The notes beneath the pieces were generated by a model. That model saw only the letters and a program-made list of their open reading frames with translations. It ran no database searches and was not told where the DNA came from. A stretch of 64,000 nt of DNA, from contig JBJHBI010000001.1 in NCBI GenBank assembly GCA_050485405.1, positions 93,488 through 157,487 on the forward strand, written 5' to 3'. The position numbers and the translations under genes are program-made. Positions 37,482 through 45,839 of the stretch are shown piece by piece. This DNA is from Saliniramus sp050485405. GTDB lineage: Bacteria; Pseudomonadota; Alphaproteobacteria; Rhizobiales; Beijerinckiaceae. Positions within the stretch are counted from its first letter, which is position 1. Every line of letters begins with the position of its first letter.

Positions 37482-38213
37482 ATGCCTCGCATTACTCATG
37501 ATGCCCTGCGCGATAGCGAAAGCTGCAGGCAGGAAATTTCGAGTGCCGGCGTTGTGGCGCTCAGGGGGCTCTTCGGTCCGACAGCGGTCGAAGCTATGGG
37601 AGCTTGGTTCAGTGACATTATGGCGCAGGGGCGCGATATTCCCGAAAATTTTGACCCTGAGTTTGAGTTGGGCACCGACGCGGTTCGCAAACTGCGTAGA
37701 ATTTTCTGGAACGACGAGGATTTCTGGTCGGGCATTCTGAATGATGCCGGCCTGCCCGCCCTTGCATCTCGGCTCGTCGGGGCCCCTGTGGCACTTACCT
37801 TCCACGCATCGTTCTTGAAGCCGGCTGAGGTCGGCACTCCGGTCGCCCTTCATCAGGATCAGGCCTTGTGGAAACACGACTACCCGAACGCTATCAGTGT
37901 CTGGGTCGCGCTCACACCGGCTCGGCGCCACAACGGCTGTTTAATCGGCTGCCCTGGCTCTCACCTGCGCGGCGCGATTGCGCATACGGATATTCCTGGC
38001 CACCCCTGGCACGGTGGCATCGATTGGCGCTCCGAGGCGCTCACTGAGCCGGTCCCCTACGAACTGGAAGCCGGGGACGCCTTGATCTGGGATCGCTACT
38101 TCGTGCACGGCAGCGGGTCGAACCATTCGACGGAGCCGCGCTGGGGAATGGTCATGGTGTTTGTCGATCGGACCTGCTCGCAATTGCGCACTACCGATCG
38201 TGCGGATTTCTGA
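37482..38213 (+). CDS. PhyH-family Fe(II)/2-oxoglutarate oxygenase
   Basis: A 243-residue phytanoyl-CoA-dioxygenase-like protein. The metal triad is His124-x-Asp126 (VALHQDQALW) and His209 (RYFVHGSGSN), with Arg220 (STEPRWGM) for the cosubstrate. HNGCLIGCPGSHLRG (150-164) is the typical PhyH segment. Known: this group performs hydroxylations and rearrangements in secondary metabolism as well as on free amino acids. First gene of the plus arm, divergent from the TauD-type oxygenase, so the cluster has two mechanistically similar but unrelated-sequence oxygenases. Confidence 0.85.
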   Translation: MPRITHDALRDSESCRQEISSAGVVALRGLFGPTAVEAMGAWFSDIMAQGRDIPENFDPEFELGTDAVRKLRRIFWNDEDFWSGILNDAGLPALASRLVGAPVALTFHASFLKPAEVGTPVALHQDQALWKHDYPNAISVWVALTPARRHNGCLIGCPGSHLRGAIAHTDIPGHPWHGGIDWRSEALTEPVPYELEAGDALIWDRYFVHGSGSNHSTEPRWGMVMVFVDRTCSQLRTTDRADF

Positions 38214-38239
38214 GCCCGATTTCAGCCGGAGCAGAGCGA

Positions 38240-39043
38240 ATGAAGACAAATCAGGATATCGCCGCGACGAAGGCCTTCGGTGATCAGGTCGATTTTGGTT
38301 GGGCAGCGGTCGAGTACAGGAGTTTCCGCGCGGGCTTTCCCGGCGCATTCTTTGACGCACTCGTGGTCCGCAACTGGATCGCTGCCCGTCTGCGTGCGCT
38401 CGACCTCGGAACGGGAACCGGGACCGTAGCCCGCGGCCTCGCCGAGCGCGGGCTCAAGGTGGTCGCAACAGACCCGGCGCCCGCCCTTCTCGAACAGGCT
38501 GCAGAGCTCGATCAGGAGGCAGGCGTCTACGTGGACTACCGCGTCGGGAAGGCCGAAATGATCGAGGCTCCCGAGAATGCGTTCGACGTCGTTCTGGCGG
38601 GACAGTGCTGGCACTGGTTCGATCGACCGAAGGCCGCGGCCGAAATTGCGCGCGTACTCGTGCCCGGCGGGCGTGTCATCGTCGCCCATTTTGATTGGTT
38701 GCCTCTACCGGGGAACGTGGTCGAGGCGACCGAACGACTAATCTGCTCATTCAACCCAGACTGGACGATGGGTGGTGGAACAGGGCTCTATCCGCAATGG
38801 CTGACGGATCTCGCAGTGGCGGGCTTCCGATCGATCGAGACGTTCTCGTTCGACTTTGATCAGCCTTACACGCCCGAGAGGTGGCGCGGCCGTATCCGCG
38901 CGAGCGCAGGGGTCAAGGCAAGTCTGGATGCCGAGGCTATCGAGCGCTTCGACGGCGCATTGGCTGAGACGCTCGTTGATGAGTTCCCTGGAGACTTCCT
39001 GATGATTCCACATCGAGTCTGGGCAGTAAGCGGCGTGCGCTGA
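38240..39043 (+). CDS. Class I SAM-dependent methyltransferase
   Basis: A 267-residue protein with the SAM motif LDLGTGTGTVARGLAERG (54-71), ATDPAPALLEQA for the acidic loop after strand 2, and AFDVVLAGQCWHWFDRPKA for motif post-I/II. This is the Methyltransf_11 pattern; WHWFD is frequent in small-molecule methyltransferases. Starts 26 bases after the PhyH stop and reads in the same direction. Likely methylates an O, N or C position of the cluster intermediate; the position is unknown. Confidence 0.85.
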   Translation: MKTNQDIAATKAFGDQVDFGWAAVEYRSFRAGFPGAFFDALVVRNWIAARLRALDLGTGTGTVARGLAERGLKVVATDPAPALLEQAAELDQEAGVYVDYRVGKAEMIEAPENAFDVVLAGQCWHWFDRPKAAAEIARVLVPGGRVIVAHFDWLPLPGNVVEATERLICSFNPDWTMGGGTGLYPQWLTDLAVAGFRSIETFSFDFDQPYTPERWRGRIRASAGVKASLDAEAIERFDGALAETLVDEFPGDFLMIPHRVWAVSGVR

Positions 39044-39078
39044 AACCCCCGTCAAGCAGGCGAACGAGAGGAAATAAT

Positions 39079-40503
39079 ATGCGAATCGCGAGCGAGAGCA
39101 TGCGCGATGGTGCGCGCGTGCGCGTGATCGACGCTACCTTGCGCGAAGGATGTCAGGCGCCCGGAGTCGCCTTCGACGGGCGCGCCAGCGTGGAAATAGC
39201 AAGGCTGCTGGTCGGTCTCGGGGTCGACTCCGTGGAGTGCGGGCATCCGGCCGTATCGGAGGCCGAACGCGCTCGCATACGTATGGTGCGGAGCGTGCTG
39301 GTCGAGACTCCGCTTCTCTGTCACGCACGCGCCACGGTCTCCGACGTGCGCGCTGCCGCGGAAGCAGGCGCCGATTGGGTCGGTATATTCATCGGCGTGT
39401 CTTCGCTATCGCTGGCCGCAAGGCATGGCCTGAGCCGAGACGAGGCGCTGCGGCGCATTGCCGAATCGACGCGTGAAGCCGTCCGCCTCGGGCTCGACGT
39501 CCGCTTTACGGTGGAGGACACTAGCCGTACCGACGAAGCTGCGGCGCAGGCGGCCTATGCTGCAGCGCTGGAGGCCGGCGCGCAGCGTATCTGCTTCGCC
39601 GACACGGTCGGAGTGCTCGGGCCGGAGGAAGTTCGCACGCGAATCGCCGCGCTTACTGCGTCGTTCCCCGGCACTCCGGTCGAAGCGCATTTCCACGACG
39701 ATCGTGGGCTTGCTCTTGCCAACGCGCTCGCGGCGATTTCAGCCGGAGCGACGTGGATCTCGACGTCCGTCAATGGGCTCGGCGAGCGCTGTGGTATCAC
39801 CGATCTCGCTGCTCTGCTCGCCAATCTCGCGCTTGCAGAGGAGCGCAAGATCGCGCGCCCCGATATCCTGCACGCACTAAGCGCACGCGTTGCCGCTCAT
39901 GCGCGCGCGCCCGTGGATGATCGGCGTCCGATCGTCGGACGCCACGCATTCACGCATACAGCGCGGCTGCATCGCCTCGCCGTCGAGCGCGATCCGCACA
40001 CGTACGAGTGGATCGACCCAGCAAAGATCGGTCGCGCGCACGCTGTCTCGGATGCACCGTTGGACCGGGTGCCCGCGTCGCTCGTGACCGTCCCTCCGGT
40101 GATCTCGGCGACTGAGTTGCGGCACCACCGGCATGGGCCGGGCGAACGCTACGTGATGATCGACGACCGCTTCGTACGCGACAGCCGTCAATATTGTATC
40201 GTCCGGCGCGTGCCGCGACTGGATGAGTACGGTGCGGGGCATGTCGACAGGCACGCGCATGGCTGTGACAGCCTCTTCATGTTCATTGGTGACGAGGATG
40301 ATCTCAAGGGGCTTTCGGTCGAGGTCTCGCTCGACGACGAAGTCTTTGCTCTCGAAAGCCCTGCCTCCGTTTTCATCCCGGCTGGTCTCGAGCATTCCTA
40401 TCGGGTGCTCGGTGGGGCCGGGCTCTTTGTAAACCACGTCCTGGCCGGCTCCTACAATGAGAGCCTGCTGGATCCCCTTCCCCTGATCGACGAGGTTGTC
40501 TGA
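39079..40503 (+). CDS. Homocitrate-synthase-like DRE-TIM enzyme fused to a cupin domain
   Basis: A 474-residue fusion. Residues 12-250 are a DRE-TIM barrel: DATLREGCQAPG (18-29), metal ligands His204 and His206 (EAHFHDDRGLALAN), and NGLGERCG (232-239). The following 280-325 region (GRHAFTHTARLH, then HTYEWIDPAKIGR) resembles the accessory part of homocitrate synthases. Residues 355-465 are a cupin with HVDRHAHGCD (His392, His394) and FIPAGLEHSYRV (His439). Known: the family condenses acetyl-CoA with 2-oxo acids. Oddities: GEQ of the usual motif is GCQ, ESGIH is TARLH, and I know of no standard homocitrate synthase with a cupin tail. The substrate is likely non-standard (inference). The stop overlaps the next gene by one base. 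Confidence 0.8.
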   Translation: MRIASESMRDGARVRVIDATLREGCQAPGVAFDGRASVEIARLLVGLGVDSVECGHPAVSEAERARIRMVRSVLVETPLLCHARATVSDVRAAAEAGADWVGIFIGVSSLSLAARHGLSRDEALRRIAESTREAVRLGLDVRFTVEDTSRTDEAAAQAAYAAALEAGAQRICFADTVGVLGPEEVRTRIAALTASFPGTPVEAHFHDDRGLALANALAAISAGATWISTSVNGLGERCGITDLAALLANLALAEERKIARPDILHALSARVAAHARAPVDDRRPIVGRHAFTHTARLHRLAVERDPHTYEWIDPAKIGRAHAVSDAPLDRVPASLVTVPPVISATELRHHRHGPGERYVMIDDRFVRDSRQYCIVRRVPRLDEYGAGHVDRHAHGCDSLFMFIGDEDDLKGLSVEVSLDDEVFALESPASVFIPAGLEHSYRVLGGAGLFVNHVLAGSYNESLLDPLPLIDEVV

Positions 40504-41288
40504 TGCCTGACATCGAGAATCCCAAGGCCGCCGCGTGGAACCTCGTTGGTGGCTTGTTCTGGACCAAGGGACGCGCAACCGCCCGGCCCACCGAATCCGA
40601 GATCGATATTTTCTTGTCGAATCTCTCGCCAGGCTCCCGCATTGCAGTAATCGGTGCGAGCACAAAAGAACTCGTAGAGGTCGCGCTGGACCGCGGCCTG
40701 CATCCGAGCGTTCTCGATTTCTCGGCACGTATGTGCGCCGATCTCGCGGACGCCGTCGGTTCCGGAGCCGATGTGCGCGTGGCGGACATCACCGGCGTGA
40801 TACCCGAGGATCTCCTCGGTGTGCACGAGGCCGTTATCTCGGACCGGCTCATAAACCGCTTCACCCACGAGGAGGGTGTCAAGGCGCTGTCGGGGATGCT
40901 GGCGCTAGCGCGGAAAGGCGCGACGGTTCGGGCCTCGATCAAGATGGGATTCTATCAGATGGACGAGCGCATGATCGAGGAAGGTCGTCGCCGCGGTACG
41001 CTCGACAGATTCTTTGATGCACGGACCCGCACGATCGATTTCCCCGCAGCGGGGGACGTGCTCGAGGCGTGCCTTCTGCCGCACGGCGAGATCGACCGCG
41101 GCATCTTGCTGGACTGGTATCGCGGTCGCGGGCGGGAGAGCCGGTTTGACGACGCGGACATCCGTGCCATGGCGGGGCGGGCACATGCTGGGGATCTCAT
41201 CGTCGGTGCGGTCGATGCAGTATCATTCCCCGACGCCGAGGCGACGACCTGTTACCACTTTACAGTTCGCTCTGCGGAGGACGACTGA
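40503..41288 (+). CDS. Divergent class I methyltransferase-like protein
   Basis: A 261-residue protein with a Rossmann-like SAM region: SRIAVIGASTKELVEVALDRG (about 44-64, degenerate motif I) then VLDFSARMCADLAD for the strand-2 acidic loop. The remainder has helical character and no other recognised domain. Motif I is unusual (GAST in place of GxGxG), so SAM binding is plausible but not certain. It overlaps the homocitrate-synthase-like gene by a single base (TGATG), so tight coupling or a complex with that enzyme is likely. Confidence 0.6.
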   Translation: MPDIENPKAAAWNLVGGLFWTKGRATARPTESEIDIFLSNLSPGSRIAVIGASTKELVEVALDRGLHPSVLDFSARMCADLADAVGSGADVRVADITGVIPEDLLGVHEAVISDRLINRFTHEEGVKALSGMLALARKGATVRASIKMGFYQMDERMIEEGRRRGTLDRFFDARTRTIDFPAAGDVLEACLLPHGEIDRGILLDWYRGRGRESRFDDADIRAMAGRAHAGDLIVGAVDAVSFPDAEATTCYHFTVRSAEDD

Positions 41289-41290
41289 CC

Positions 41291-43102
41291 ATGTGCGGCA
41301 TCGCAGGCGCACTGACGACGGCCGATCCCGACTTGACGCGCGCCCGGGCCGACAGGATGACACAGGCAATGGCTCATCGCGGCCCCGACGGGTTCGGCCT
41401 TGCAAGGTCTGGAGGCGCCACGATCGGCATGTGCCGGCTGCGCATCCGCTCGGCGCCGAACGCACAGGTGCCATTCGAGCTGCCTCACGGTATGAGAGCG
41501 GCCTTCAATGGAGAGATCTACATGGCCAACGGCGGCCCGCCTTCCGGCGGCGCCGGCGAAGTCGCGGGCATCGTCCAGGGGCCTCCGGACGCGACCGACG
41601 GCATGTTCGCTCTCGCGCTTCTCAATGCCGACGGGGGCGTGCGGTTGATGCGTGACCGGTTCGGAATCAAACCGCTTTTCCTACGAATGGAAGATGGTAC
41701 GACCAGCTTTGCATCGGAACTTCCAGCGCTTCTTGACGTAGGTGGCCCTGTCGAAATCGACGGGTCAGCCCTCTACGAGCTTCTGGCCTTCGGTCGTACG
41801 CTCGACCGACGCACGCTGTATCGCGGCGTTTGCGAGCTGCCACCAGGCGCGGACCTTATGGTCGCCCCCGATGGCACGCTTTGTGCCAACGAGGCGCACC
41901 AGGCCACAGTGCCGGAGACCGATCCTACCGACGCGCGCACGATACGCGCATCCGTTCGGGAAGCGCTTGAGCGAACGATCGTTTCGGACCGCCCACTCGG
42001 ACTTGCCCTGAGCGGGGGGCTCGATTCGACGATCCTGGCCTACGAACTCAAAGCGTTGGGTGTACGCAACCTGCGCACGGTCTCGCTCTCTCTGCCCGAC
42101 AACCGGGATGGCATTTCCCGCCTTTCGGAACTGGGCTTCGGCGAGGACCTGACCAGGGCCGGTTGGCACCATGTGGTACAGCCGATCGACGAAGCCGGCT
42201 ATATTGCTGATCTCTCGGAAGCGGCGCGCCGGATGGGAGAGCCATTCCGCATGTCTAGCCTGCCGCTCTACTTCACTCTCGGCGAGGCTACTGCGGCGGC
42301 GCAAGCCACCGTTTTGCTCCTCGGCGAAGGCGCGGACGAGTTGTTCGGCGGCTACCAGAGCTATTGCAGCGTCGATATGTCACTCAGTCGCTCGGCTACG
42401 ACAGCGATACGGGACTTCTATCTCGGCGGCACATCTGGCGCCTATCTCACGCGGCTGATCGGGGCGGCGCGCGCTGCCGATCTCGGTCTTCGACTTGAAG
42501 CGATGGTCGCTCCGCTCACGATCGGGCGCTCGCCAAAGCAGGCATTGCTCGCGGTCGAGCGGCGTCTCAGCTTGGAGCCGCTCCTGCGACGGGCGGACCA
42601 TGCCCTGATGGCGGCAGGTGTAGAGGGGCGCACCCCGTTCCTGCATGGCCGGATACCGGTACTCGCCGAATCGCTGTCGGATGCCGATCTCTGGTCGAAG
42701 GGAGAAACCAAAGCCGCTTTGCGTCGCGCCTATCGAGGGATACTGCCGCCTGCATGCGCCGCTGTTCCGAAGCGTGCACTCCGTGCGCCCGGGAGGCTTT
42801 GGCGTGAGCAAGGAGTGATCGCGATCGACCGTCTGGCCAGCCGCGGCATGCCACTCTTTTCGGCGCTCGATCTCGCCGAAGACGGAATCGCTGCCGTGCG
42901 TGACGGGTGCGCCGCCGGGGACCCGACGGCGATTCCTTTCGCAGTCGCCCTGATTTCCACGGCCGCATGTCTGGTGCGCCTGGCGGAAACCAACAGGCTC
43001 GCCGATCCTGTGCTGGCGCGCGCAGCGTTCGAGGCACGCGCGGCTCTATCGGTGCGCCCGACCAATGCCCGGAGAGAGTTGCATGCTGCCCCTTCCAGAT
43101 GA
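41291..43102 (+). CDS. Asparagine-synthetase-type (class II glutamine) amidotransferase
   Basis: A 603-residue AsnB-like protein. The glutaminase domain keeps nucleophile Cys2 (MCGIAGALTT), HRGPDG (29-34) and FNGEIY (72-77), so it can release ammonia from glutamine. The synthetase domain has the PPi loop SGGLDST (241-247) and GEGADELFGG (345-354). A beta-lactam synthetase or lasso cyclase would usually have lost Cys2, so glutamine-dependent amide formation on a carboxylate (through an acyl adenylate) is the best prediction. The gene starts 2 bases after the previous stop. Its position in the cluster indicates a tailoring enzyme, not the housekeeping AsnB. Confidence 0.85.
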   Translation: MCGIAGALTTADPDLTRARADRMTQAMAHRGPDGFGLARSGGATIGMCRLRIRSAPNAQVPFELPHGMRAAFNGEIYMANGGPPSGGAGEVAGIVQGPPDATDGMFALALLNADGGVRLMRDRFGIKPLFLRMEDGTTSFASELPALLDVGGPVEIDGSALYELLAFGRTLDRRTLYRGVCELPPGADLMVAPDGTLCANEAHQATVPETDPTDARTIRASVREALERTIVSDRPLGLALSGGLDSTILAYELKALGVRNLRTVSLSLPDNRDGISRLSELGFGEDLTRAGWHHVVQPIDEAGYIADLSEAARRMGEPFRMSSLPLYFTLGEATAAAQATVLLLGEGADELFGGYQSYCSVDMSLSRSATTAIRDFYLGGTSGAYLTRLIGAARAADLGLRLEAMVAPLTIGRSPKQALLAVERRLSLEPLLRRADHALMAAGVEGRTPFLHGRIPVLAESLSDADLWSKGETKAALRRAYRGILPPACAAVPKRALRAPGRLWREQGVIAIDRLASRGMPLFSALDLAEDGIAAVRDGCAAGDPTAIPFAVALISTAACLVRLAETNRLADPVLARAAFEARAALSVRPTNARRELHAAPSR

Positions 43103-44027
43103 CGTGTCGCAGACCGCGCAGCGGGCGCGGAACGCGGATGAGATAATCGCAGATGCGTCACGGGCTGGCCTCTTTCTTTCACGGGTCCGTTCGGGAGGCG
43201 TCGACTTAGCGCTCTGGAGTGCGCAGGCGGGCCCGAACGCACCTCCCGTCCTCTTGCTGCACGGGGTCACGTATTCTTCTTTGAGCGTCTTCGACCTTGC
43301 TGTCCCGGGTGCGCCCAGACACGAATTCTCCCTGCTCCTGACGCTCGCGAGAATGGGCTTGGCTGCATATGCTCTCGACGCCGAAGGTTACGGTCTTTCT
43401 GGCGCTCGTCCAGAGGGATCGACTTTGAGCGGAAGCGCGTCTGATCTCGCGGCTGCGATCGATGCTGTAAGTATGCGGCATCAAGGGGCGCGTGTGGCGC
43501 TCATCGGCTGGTCATGGGGCGCACAGGTCGCCGCACGATTCCTGAGCCGCGATGCCCCGGAGGCGCCGGTCTCGCATCTCGTGTTCTGGGGCAGCTGTTG
43601 GGGGGCAGGCCCCGCAGGCCCTCCGGAGGCGCTGCGCGGCCTAGAGCCTCCGAGCGTCCATAGGCGGGTCAATACGGCAACGCACGCGGGCGCGGATTTC
43701 CGCACGCCCGGCACCTATTCCCCTGAGGTACGCGAAGCTTTCGTCACCCGCGCTCTTCAACTCGACCCGACATCGCCGACGCTCGGCCTTCATGCGGTTG
43801 CACGCGCGCTGCCGTTACACGATCCAGAACGCATCCGAGTTCCCGTGCTCGCCGTCCACGGCGAGCACGACCCCATGGCTTCTCCGGCGGACCTGCGGGA
43901 TTGGCTCGCGCGAATCGGCAACGAGCGACGCGCCTACATCCGGATCGCAGGCGCAGATCACAATGTCCAACTCTCTTACGCCCGGGCAGCGCTCGCTGGG
44001 GAAATCACCGCTTTCGTCAGGAGCTGA
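43083..44027 (+). CDS. Alpha/beta hydrolase
   Basis: A 314-residue alpha/beta hydrolase with oxyanion segment LLLHGVTYSS, nucleophile elbow GWSWG with Ser144, acid in VHGEHDPMASP and His in GADHNVQ, so the triad is complete. The ATG at 43083 follows GGAGAG and overlaps the asnB-like gene end by 20 bases; an ATG at 43065 is possible. Last gene of the plus arm. Roles could be ester or amide removal, cyclisation, or editing of the product. Not distinguishable from sequence. Confidence 0.8.
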   Translation: MLPLPDDVSQTAQRARNADEIIADASRAGLFLSRVRSGGVDLALWSAQAGPNAPPVLLLHGVTYSSLSVFDLAVPGAPRHEFSLLLTLARMGLAAYALDAEGYGLSGARPEGSTLSGSASDLAAAIDAVSMRHQGARVALIGWSWGAQVAARFLSRDAPEAPVSHLVFWGSCWGAGPAGPPEALRGLEPPSVHRRVNTATHAGADFRTPGTYSPEVREAFVTRALQLDPTSPTLGLHAVARALPLHDPERIRVPVLAVHGEHDPMASPADLRDWLARIGNERRAYIRIAGADHNVQLSYARAALAGEITAFVRS

Positions 44028-44551
44028 CTTGGAGGCTCGTCTCGGTGGGCGGTCTGGTGGCACACGAACAGGGCGACGACCGAACCCGGCTTATCCATAC
44101 GGCGTCGGCCTAGCGCATACCGCATGTGCCGACGATCGTCTCTTCGGCCCAACATTGCGGGCGGGCGACGCAGGTCCACGACATTGGAGACGTACTGGCC
44201 CGCCTATGCCGCGCGATGGGAGACGCTCAATCTCCTGCGCATGGCTGCGTCGTTCATAGCCGCAGGCGGAGCTCTCGTCGCGCTCGTCCGGTCCGTGCGT
44301 GCAGGCGCGGCGCATGTGCCGGAGAGAAACGGCACATATCGTTGACGGAATGAGGCGACCGCCTGTCGGATTTTCGCCGAAATCGTACGGATTTCCGGAT
44401 TAAACCCGCCGCTCATCCGTCTTTCCCACGCATTGCCCGATCAAATCGACGCCCCTCGCGACGGGATGCGTGCCGCGAAGAAAGCCGCGGCACGGTTCTC
44501 CTCGCGGCGGGCGTCGCGCTGATGACGGGCGGGTCAGTGGGAGAGGTCTCG
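44028..44551. other. Right junction region of the atypical segment, no intact gene
   Basis: About 520 bases separate the cluster from the Mrp operon. It contains a remnant-like membrane ORF (44185-44345), an inverted repeat GAAATC/GATTTC (44379-44395), and a 9-bp GC hairpin CGTGCCGCG/CGCGGCACG (44469-44494). Base composition returns to the chromosomal level toward the end. No tRNA 3' repeat of the left tRNA-Gly was found here. Confidence 0.5.
44185..44345 (+). pseudogene. Possible remnant of a membrane protein gene
   Basis: The frame reads LETYWPAYAARWETLNLLRMAASFIAAGGALVALVRS before its stop. It looks like the C-terminal end of a small membrane protein (aromatic-rich helix then a transmembrane segment) with no proper N-terminus upstream. 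It may be a truncated native gene at the junction, or chance. Low certainty. Confidence 0.3.
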
Positions 44552-45241
44552 ATGAACGCTATGCATCGCAAGGATCATGATCACGCGAGCGCGGAGCCGG
44601 CACGCCTGCCGGTTCGGGCGCGCCTGCGCAATCTCGCATCCTTCGATCCACCACCCGATCAAGGCACCAGGACCGCGTTGCCGGTCGGCCCCTTTCTGCC
44701 GCGCGCCGCGCGTGAAGGCGCCCTGCGCCGGCGGATGCGCCGCCTCGGCTGGGCCGTGGTGGTGACGGGTGGATTGTGGCTCGTCCTGACCGCCGGTGGC
44801 GCGGATTCGCTCGCTTTCGGCATTGCCGCCGTCGCGCTCGCCGGGGCGCTCGCCTTCGCCACGACGCCGGCCACCCGCTGGCGGATCGCTCCGGTCGCGG
44901 CGCTGCGCTTCGCCGGCTGGTTCGCGGTGCAATCGGTGCTCGGCGCCACCGACGTGGCCCGCCGCGCGCTCGCCCTGCGGATGGATCTCGCGCCGGGCTT
45001 TTGCCGCTATCCACTTCGCCTGCCGCAGGGGGCGCCGCGGATATTCTTCGCCAACGCGGTCTCGCTCCTACCGGGCACGCTCAGCGCCGAGATCGAGGGG
45101 GCGAGCCTCGTCGTCCACAGCCTCGATCTGCGCCGGAATACCGATGCGGAACTCGCGGCGCTCGAATGGCGTGTCGCGGCTCTGTTCGATCTGCTGCCGC
45201 GCGCAGAGCGTGCCGGTTCATCGGCGGGAGGTGCGGCATGA
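44552..45241 (+). CDS. mnhE: Cation/proton antiporter subunit MnhE/MrpE
   Basis: A 229-residue protein. After a charged N-terminus of about 70 residues it has three hydrophobic segments and the MnhE core: APGFCRYPLRL, ANAVSLLPGTLSAEI and LVVHSLD. Start chosen at 44552 after GGAGAGG. First gene of an eight-gene operon whose members overlap by ATGA. The Mrp complex exchanges Na+ or K+ for protons across the inner membrane. Confidence 0.88.
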   Translation: MNAMHRKDHDHASAEPARLPVRARLRNLASFDPPPDQGTRTALPVGPFLPRAAREGALRRRMRRLGWAVVVTGGLWLVLTAGGADSLAFGIAAVALAGALAFATTPATRWRIAPVAALRFAGWFAVQSVLGATDVARRALALRMDLAPGFCRYPLRLPQGAPRIFFANAVSLLPGTLSAEIEGASLVVHSLDLRRNTDAELAALEWRVAALFDLLPRAERAGSSAGGAA

Positions 45242-45501
45242 GCGCACTTCTGGCCATTGTCGCGATCGTCCTGCTCGTCTCGCTGCTGATCGGCCTCGTG
45301 CCGGTGTTTCGCGGCGTGATGCCCGCCGATCGCATGCTCGCCGCGCAGCTCACCGGCACCACCACGGTGGCGATCCTGGTGCTCATGTCGCAGGTGATGG
45401 AGATGCCGGCCCTGCTCGACGTGGCGCTGGTCTTCGCCCTGCTCGCCGCCGTCACCCTCGTCTGTTTCGTCGTGCTCGCTTCCCGGGGAGCCAAGGAATG
45501 A
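45238..45501 (+). CDS. mnhF: Cation/proton antiporter subunit MnhF/MrpF
   Basis: An 87-residue protein with three transmembrane segments. VPVFRGVMPADRMLAAQLTGTT is the MnhF signature (RGPTxxDRxxA form). It overlaps both mnhE and mnhG by ATGA. Works inside the Mrp complex. Confidence 0.9.
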   Translation: MSALLAIVAIVLLVSLLIGLVPVFRGVMPADRMLAAQLTGTTTVAILVLMSQVMEMPALLDVALVFALLAAVTLVCFVVLASRGAKE

Positions 45502-45839
45502 TCCTCGTCGATATCCTCGCCGCGCTCGCCATCGTGGCCGGCGCAGGCTTCTTCATGGCCGGAACCATCGGGCTGGTGCGCTTTCCCGATCTCTTTTGCC
45601 GGCTGCATGCCCTGACCAAGGCCGACGGGCTCGGTCTCGCGCTGATCTGCCTCGGCGCCGCCCTCCTCGCAGGATCGGCGGGGGAGATCGCGCGGCTCGT
45701 GCTGATCTGGCTGTTCGTCGTCCTCTCGGGAGCGACCTGCGCCCATCTCGTCGCGCGCCATGCTCGCACCGATACACTTGCCCGCACCGATGCACATGCG
45801 CTCGACGATGCCGGCGCGAAGGAGGAGACCCGTCCATGA
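45498..45839 (+). CDS. mnhG: Cation/proton antiporter subunit MnhG/MrpG
   Basis: A 113-residue protein with three transmembrane segments. GTIGLVRFPDLFCRLHALTKADGLG is the typical MnhG stretch. The C-terminal 30 residues are hydrophilic (THTLART-like). Overlaps the neighbours by ATGA on both sides. Confidence 0.9.
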   Translation: MILVDILAALAIVAGAGFFMAGTIGLVRFPDLFCRLHALTKADGLGLALICLGAALLAGSAGEIARLVLIWLFVVLSGATCAHLVARHARTDTLARTDAHALDDAGAKEETRP

